26,440 nucleotides of DNA from DASUBN01 sp964584665 (GTDB lineage: Bacteria; Pseudomonadota; Gammaproteobacteria; Natronospirales; REEB76). This document shows, piece by piece, positions 22,995 through 26,440 of this stretch. Made by a program: the position numbers and the translations under genes. Numbering within the stretch: the first letter of the stretch is position 1; every line of letters starts with the position of its first letter. Location of the stretch: the NCBI GenBank assembly GCA_964584665.1, contig CAZPAO010000030.1:1-26440 (forward strand). Reading direction: 5' to 3'. The notes beneath the pieces were generated by a model. That model did not search any database and was not told the DNA's origin. It saw only the letters and a program-made list of their open reading frames with translations.

Positions 22995-23122
22995 GACGGA
23001 ATCTCCCTAAAACAATTTGTGGATGTGTGAAGAAATCGTGGGATGCCCCGCAGCTGAGTATATATCTATGGCACTACGGCATCGCGGGTGTTGCCCACCC
23101 TACATAATGCGGAGAAAACATA

Positions 23123-23911
23123 ATGCGACGACGCAGTGTGGCGGCGTTCCTTTTCATCTGGATGACCGCCACCGCGCGCCTGGCTGCCGCCGAGGGTTTG
23201 GACAGCGCGAGCATCTCGCTGGCTCCGCCCACGGCCACGCTCTTCGCGCCTGCGGCGACCAGCCTCTCGATGCCACTACCTATCCTGGGCCCTCCCAAGC
23301 CCGCCACCGTCGCCGCGCCCCAGGCCGCGGTGCCCATGGCCGCGGCGGCACCGGCCTTGCCGGCGACGCCTGCCACCACCGTGTCGGCCGAGCCCGCGGC
23401 ACCGCCGGCGCGCATCGATTATTCCTACATCGAGATCGGCCAGCTCCAGGCCCAGCCCTATGGCCACCATGACATCGGCCACGGTCAGAGCTTCGACCTC
23501 AGTTACGGGCTGGGGGACCACTTCTTCATCGCCGGCGATGCCACGCGCCGCAACCTCCAGGTCTCCAGCACCCGTAGCTATGACCTCGGCTTCGGCATCA
23601 ACACCACCAACCCCGGCCACAACTTCTTCGCCGCCCTGTACTGGGACAGCTTCAACATAGATCCCCTATCGAGCCCCGGCAGGTCCGCCAACGGTTATGG
23701 GCTGGGCGTCGGCGTGCGCGCGCTGCCGGTGCCGGCGGTGGAGCTCTACGCGACGTTGCGCTACCACCGCAACGCCGCCTTCCCCGGCGACCACACGGAA
23801 GGGGACTGCGGCTTCCTCTACCACTTCGATCCGCGGCTGGCGCTGGGCTTCAGCGTGAGCGCTAATTCCCTAGAAAATGATTATCTTTTTTCTTTGCGCT
23901 GGTACTACTAA
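23123..23911 (+). CDS. Predicted outer-membrane beta-barrel protein
   Basis: The 262-aa product is not one I can name. It has a signal peptide (to about residue 23), an Ala/Pro-rich linker (~30-93), then a region of amphipathic beta-strands rich in Gly, Tyr and Phe (IDYSYIEIGQL, SFDLSYGLGDHFFIAGDA, SYDLGFGINT, NFFAALYWDS, GYGLGVGVRAL, VELYATLRYH, CGFLYHF, LALGFSVSAN). It ends FSLRWYY; a C-terminal aromatic residue after a strand is the usual BAM recognition signal. About eight strands would fit a small outer-membrane barrel. GGAG lies 8 nt before the ATG. Its stop codon is inside palindrome copy 3. Localisation is well supported; function is unknown. Confidence 0.75.
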   Translation: MRRRSVAAFLFIWMTATARLAAAEGLDSASISLAPPTATLFAPAATSLSMPLPILGPPKPATVAAPQAAVPMAAAAPALPATPATTVSAEPAAPPARIDYSYIEIGQLQAQPYGHHDIGHGQSFDLSYGLGDHFFIAGDATRRNLQVSSTRSYDLGFGINTTNPGHNFFAALYWDSFNIDPLSSPGRSANGYGLGVGVRALPVPAVELYATLRYHRNAAFPGDHTEGDCGFLYHFDPRLALGFSVSANSLENDYLFSLRWYY

Positions 23912-24033
23912 AAGCTGCTGCGCTCGGCAGGGCGTTGTTCCGCTTCGGACTCGCGGTCGGTCATGCACATAAGAGTGCACTCCCTCCTGCTCGCCTCGCG
24001 CGCCTAGCCCCGCCTTCGCTCGCGACGCTTTTA
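23908..24033 (+). repeat. Long imperfect palindrome, copy 3 (beta-barrel gene 3' end)
   Basis: This ~125-bp inverted repeat runs from CTAAAAGC, which contains the stop codon of the beta-barrel gene, to GCTTTTAG. The central hairpin is TGCAC (23964-23968) / GTGCA (23975-23979) with loop ATAAGA. The inner 67 bp (23943-24009) match copy 2 at 63 positions. Confidence 0.85.
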
Positions 24034-24250
24034 GGGTGGTACACAAAAAGAAAAGGCCCCGAACGGGTGAGCCGGCGTATTTAGGCGAAGCACGGCTTCG
24101 CCTCGGCGAACGGCCGCACAGGGGCTTGGAGCGAAGCTACAAGCCGACGCCAGGGATGGCGTCGTGGACCGTGAGTGGAGCAGGATGCGTAGCGAGAGGT
24201 GCGGGCAGGAGTTGGTAGAACAAGGACGTATCCCGTCATTCATTAAAAGA
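24034..24250. other. Gene-poor region with a second hairpin array
   Basis: With the flanking repeat and terminator this makes a 387-bp stretch without a gene. It contains an 8-bp perfect hairpin AGGCGAAG / CTTCGCCT (24083-24103), a GGCTTG / CAAGCC stem with a small inner AGC/GCT stem (24123-24145), and a 7-bp stem CGACGCC / GGCGTCG with loop AGGGAT (24145-24164). No open frame here looks coding. No known ncRNA is recognised. Confidence 0.6.
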
Positions 24251-24274
24251 AAAGGGCCCCTCGCGGGGCCCTTT
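24251..24274 (-). terminator. Intrinsic terminator of the HtrA/DegP gene
   Basis: A perfect 10-bp stem (AAAGGGCCCC / GGGGCCCTTT) with loop TCGC lies 25 bp after the protease stop codon and is followed on the minus strand by TTCTTTTAAT, a rho-independent terminator. Confidence 0.9.
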
Positions 24275-24298
24275 CGATCGAGCGCAGCAGCTTACAAC

Positions 24299-25705
24299 TT
24301 AGCCGCCGAGCGAGACGTAGAACATCTGGTCGTCGCGACGGACCGTCAGGAACAACGTGCCGTCCTTGCTGGCGGCCGCTGCCTTACGGAACTCCGCCAC
24401 GTCCTTCACCGGCTGCTTGCGCACCTGGGTCACCACGTCCCCCTCGCGCAGGCCGCTGAAGGCGGCGTCGCTGTCCGGGGCGATGCCCGTGATCACCACG
24501 CCCTGCACCTTGCCGTAGAGCGGCGAATCCTTGCCCAGGTTGGAGATGCTGAGGCCGTGCAGCGGCGAGCCGGCGTTGCCGGAGTTGTCGTCGTCGCTGC
24601 CGTCCGCCTCGTCGCCCGTGGGCTTGCCGAGGGAGGCCTTCACCGTGAGCGGCTTGCCGTCGCGCATCAGGCCCAGGCTCACCTGCGTGCCCACGTGCAT
24701 CACGCCCAAGGTGCTCGTCAGACCCGAGTTGCTGGCGATGGGCTGGCCGTTCACCGTCAGGATCACGTCACCGGCCTTGATGCCCGCCTTGTCCGCCTCG
24801 GAGCCCGGCTGCACCTGGTTCACCACCACGCCGGAGGTCTGGCTGATGCCGAGGCCCTGGGCGATGTCCGGCGTCAGGTTCTGGATGGTGATGCCGAGCA
24901 CCCCGCGTTCCACCTTGCCGTACTGGATGAGTTGCTGCATCACCTCGCGCGCCATGTTGATGGGGATGGCGAAGCCGATGCCGATGTTGCCGCCGTTGCG
25001 GGACAGGATGGCGGTGTTGATGCCCACCAGGTTGCCGTTCAGGTCGATGAGCGCGCCGCCGGAGTTGCCCGGGTTGATGGAGGCGTCGGTCTGGATGAAG
25101 TTCTGGAACTTGCTGTCCTCGATGCCGTCGCGGCCGAGGGCCGAGACGATGCCGGAGGTCACGGTGTGGGTGAGGCCGAAGGGGTTGCCGATGGCCACCA
25201 CGAAGTCACCCACCTGCAGCTTGTCCGAGTCGCCGAGGGTGATGGCGGTGAGGTCGGCGGGCTTCTTCTGCAACACCAGCAGGGCCACGTCCGTGTCCGG
25301 GTCCTTGCCCACCACCTTGGCGTCGTAGCTGCGGTTGTCGTAGAGGGTCACGGTGATCTTGTCCGCGTCCTCCACCACGTGGTTGTTGGTGAGCACGTAG
25401 CCCTTGGCCGCGTCCACGATCACGCCCGAGCCTAAGCTCTGGAACTTGCGTTCCACCGGCGTGTTGCCGCCGCGGCCGCCGCCGAAGAACTGCTGGAAGA
25501 AGGGGTCGTTCATGAAGGGGCTCTGCTGCACCTGCACGTGGCCGCGGGTGGACACGTTCACCACCGCCGGGCTCACGCGCTTGATGATGGGCGCGAGGGT
25601 CGGCACCGCCTGGCCGTTCACGGCGGGCGGGGGGTTGTGGGCGAGCGTGGGCAGGGAGACGAGGAGCGAGGCCGCGAAGACGGCGGCGTAGGCGATGCGT
25701 TTCAT
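24299..25705 (-). CDS. HtrA/DegP-family periplasmic serine protease (DegP/DegQ/MucD type)
   Basis: This protease-chaperone degrades misfolded envelope proteins. The 468-aa product has a signal peptide (cleavage near LAH), a trypsin-like domain with His109 (TNNHVV), Asp139 (DPDTDVALL) and Ser215 (NPGNSGGAL), and two PDZ domains (~270-360 and ~383-466). The LA loop region (FFQQFFGGGRGG) is short, as in DegQ/MucD rather than E. coli DegP. Length is typical. The start is supported by GAGGGA about 9 nt upstream. An Asp/Gly/Ser-rich linker lies between the PDZ domains (~364-380). It is followed by a strong terminator and preceded by a 250-bp gap before the Hsp20 gene. A sigma-E-type promoter would be expected, but I could not identify one. 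Confidence 0.96.
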   Translation of the reverse strand: MKRIAYAAVFAASLLVSLPTLAHNPPPAVNGQAVPTLAPIIKRVSPAVVNVSTRGHVQVQQSPFMNDPFFQQFFGGGRGGNTPVERKFQSLGSGVIVDAAKGYVLTNNHVVEDADKITVTLYDNRSYDAKVVGKDPDTDVALLVLQKKPADLTAITLGDSDKLQVGDFVVAIGNPFGLTHTVTSGIVSALGRDGIEDSKFQNFIQTDASINPGNSGGALIDLNGNLVGINTAILSRNGGNIGIGFAIPINMAREVMQQLIQYGKVERGVLGITIQNLTPDIAQGLGISQTSGVVVNQVQPGSEADKAGIKAGDVILTVNGQPIASNSGLTSTLGVMHVGTQVSLGLMRDGKPLTVKASLGKPTGDEADGSDDDNSGNAGSPLHGLSISNLGKDSPLYGKVQGVVITGIAPDSDAAFSGLREGDVVTQVRKQPVKDVAEFRKAAAASKDGTLFLTVRRDDQMFYVSLGG

Positions 25706-25957
25706 CGTTTGGCGTCCCTCTGAGGCTGGGTTTGGAGGAGGTTTGACTGGGGTCCCGGTCGATAACGCGCCGGCGGCGGGGCCGTGTACCCGGGGCGTAT
25801 AAGGGCTGGATGCATGGCAGCGGTGAAAGGTCGCATTTGCCGTGAAAAATCTGACCGGCCAAGCCGGGATAGGTTCAACGCACTATATAAGAAGCCGGCC
25901 GCAGCATCGCACAGCAACCACGGAGGCGACGCTACGGCCGGGCTTTCAGCGGAACTC

Positions 25958-26392
25958 TTAGCTCACGCGCACTTCGATCTTGCGGGGCTGCACTTTGGCC
26001 GTCTTGGGAATCGAGATTTCCAAGACCCCGTGGCTGCCGTGGGCGCTGATGCCCTCGGCGTCGGTGCCTTCCGGCAGGGTGAAGCGGCGCAGGAAGCGGC
26101 CGGTCTTGCGCTCGGTGCGCTTCCAACCGTCCTGCTGGTCGCGGGTCTCGCTCTTGCGCTCGCCCGAGAGGCTCAGCACGCCGTCTTCCATGCTGATCTC
26201 GATGTCCTTCGGGTCCACCCCGGGGACGTCCGCATGGATCACGAAGCGCTCGGCCTCTTCCTTGATGTCCACGGAGGGGGACCAGGCGATGCCAGGGGCA
26301 GCGGCCTCGGCGGCGAGAGCGGGGTTCTGGGCGGCCAGGAAGCGGTCCACCAGGTCGAAGGCACCCCAGGGCTGGTAACGGATCAGTTGCAT
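25958..26392 (-). CDS. Hsp20 / alpha-crystallin small heat-shock protein
   Basis: Small heat-shock proteins hold unfolding proteins in a refoldable state without ATP. The 144-aa product has a short N-terminal arm (MQLIRYQPWGAFDLVDRFL), an alpha-crystallin domain (~38-132; VDIKEEAERFVIHADVPGV, ISMEDGVLSLSGER, GRFLRRFTLPEG, HGVLEISIPK) and a C-terminal I-x-V motif (KIEV) that docks oligomers. The frame is open from an ATG at 26398, but the ATG at 26392 has AGGAG 6 nt upstream and is preferred. Its promoter lies at or beyond the window edge; no heat-shock promoter could be assigned. It is on the same strand as the downstream protease gene, 252 bp away, so the two are probably separate units. Confidence 0.95.
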   Translation of the reverse strand: MQLIRYQPWGAFDLVDRFLAAQNPALAAEAAAPGIAWSPSVDIKEEAERFVIHADVPGVDPKDIEISMEDGVLSLSGERKSETRDQQDGWKRTERKTGRFLRRFTLPEGTDAEGISAHGSHGVLEISIPKTAKVQPRKIEVRVS

Positions 26393-26398
26393 GTTCAT

Positions 26399-26403
26399 CT
26401 CCT
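26399..26403 (-). promoter_or_regulatory. Shine-Dalgarno of the Hsp20 gene
   Basis: AGGAG on the minus strand, 6 nt before the ATG at 26392. It abuts the alternative ATG at 26398 too closely to serve it, so it fixes the start. Confidence 0.75.
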
Positions 26404-26440
26404 CGAAAAACTATGGTGTGGCGATGGTCCCTAGGTTGTG

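Noticed and set aside
24164..25435. A 423-codon plus-strand frame opposite the HtrA/DegP gene
   Set aside because: Antisense shadow of a clearly identified protease; composition is His/Val/Ala/Asp-rich without domains.
25706..25957. A sigma-E or heat-shock promoter for the HtrA/DegP gene
   Set aside because: I found no GAACTT/TCTGA-like or CTTGAAA/CCCCAT-like pair at correct spacing; an AT-rich TATATAAG near 25882 has no matching -35.

Overview
The window is a GC-rich chromosomal segment of a gammaproteobacterium. Its backbone is the housekeeping neighbourhood dnaG - yqeY - rpsU / tsaD - folB - folK ... pteridine reductase / MidA-type methyltransferase ... cca - slt, a gene set and order typical of that class. 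Genus cannot be read from the sequence. Nearly all the DNA is coding. I see no rRNA, tRNA, CRISPR array, transposase or phage gene.

Layout. 41-2586 (minus): S21 (rpsU), YqeY and DNA primase, a macromolecular-synthesis-type operon with a good sigma-70 promoter and a terminator-like hairpin after rpsU. 2700-4715 (plus): tsaD, folB, folK. 4779-9569 (plus): WecE-type sugar aminotransferase, ArnC/GtrB-type polyprenyl-phosphate glycosyltransferase, flippase-like membrane protein and a GT-C-like membrane protein. 9548-12050 (minus): a second GT-C-like membrane protein behind a pteridine reductase. 12075-13241 (plus): MidA-like methyltransferase. 13285-15971 (plus): LpxD-like acyltransferase, an unrecognised 180-aa protein, a KAS III enzyme with intact Cys-His-Asn triad, and an acyl carrier protein. 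16004-19738: cca, a VOC-domain protein and slt. 19803-22157: aldehyde dehydrogenase and aldo/keto reductase. 22497-26392: DUF2914 protein, predicted outer-membrane beta-barrel, HtrA/DegP protease and Hsp20.

Most interesting reading (inference): the two accessory blocks lying among the folate, methyltransferase and cca genes look like two halves of one cell-surface glycan-modification pathway. One would make a 4-amino-4,6-dideoxyhexose, load it on undecaprenyl phosphate, flip it and transfer it outside the cytoplasm, in a logic parallel to ArnB-ArnC-ArnE/F-ArnT. The other (private ACP, KAS III and LpxD-like left-handed beta-helix enzyme) would make and attach an unusual acyl group, plausibly to the amino sugar. 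The 180-aa protein is the unknown component.

A second theme is structured intergenic DNA. Three copies of a ~120-130 bp imperfect palindrome sit exactly on the 3' ends of genes, with compensatory changes in their central hairpin, and an inverted partial arm lies on the far side of the aldo/keto reductase gene. Two intergenic regions hold arrays of short hairpins, several with GGA-containing loops.
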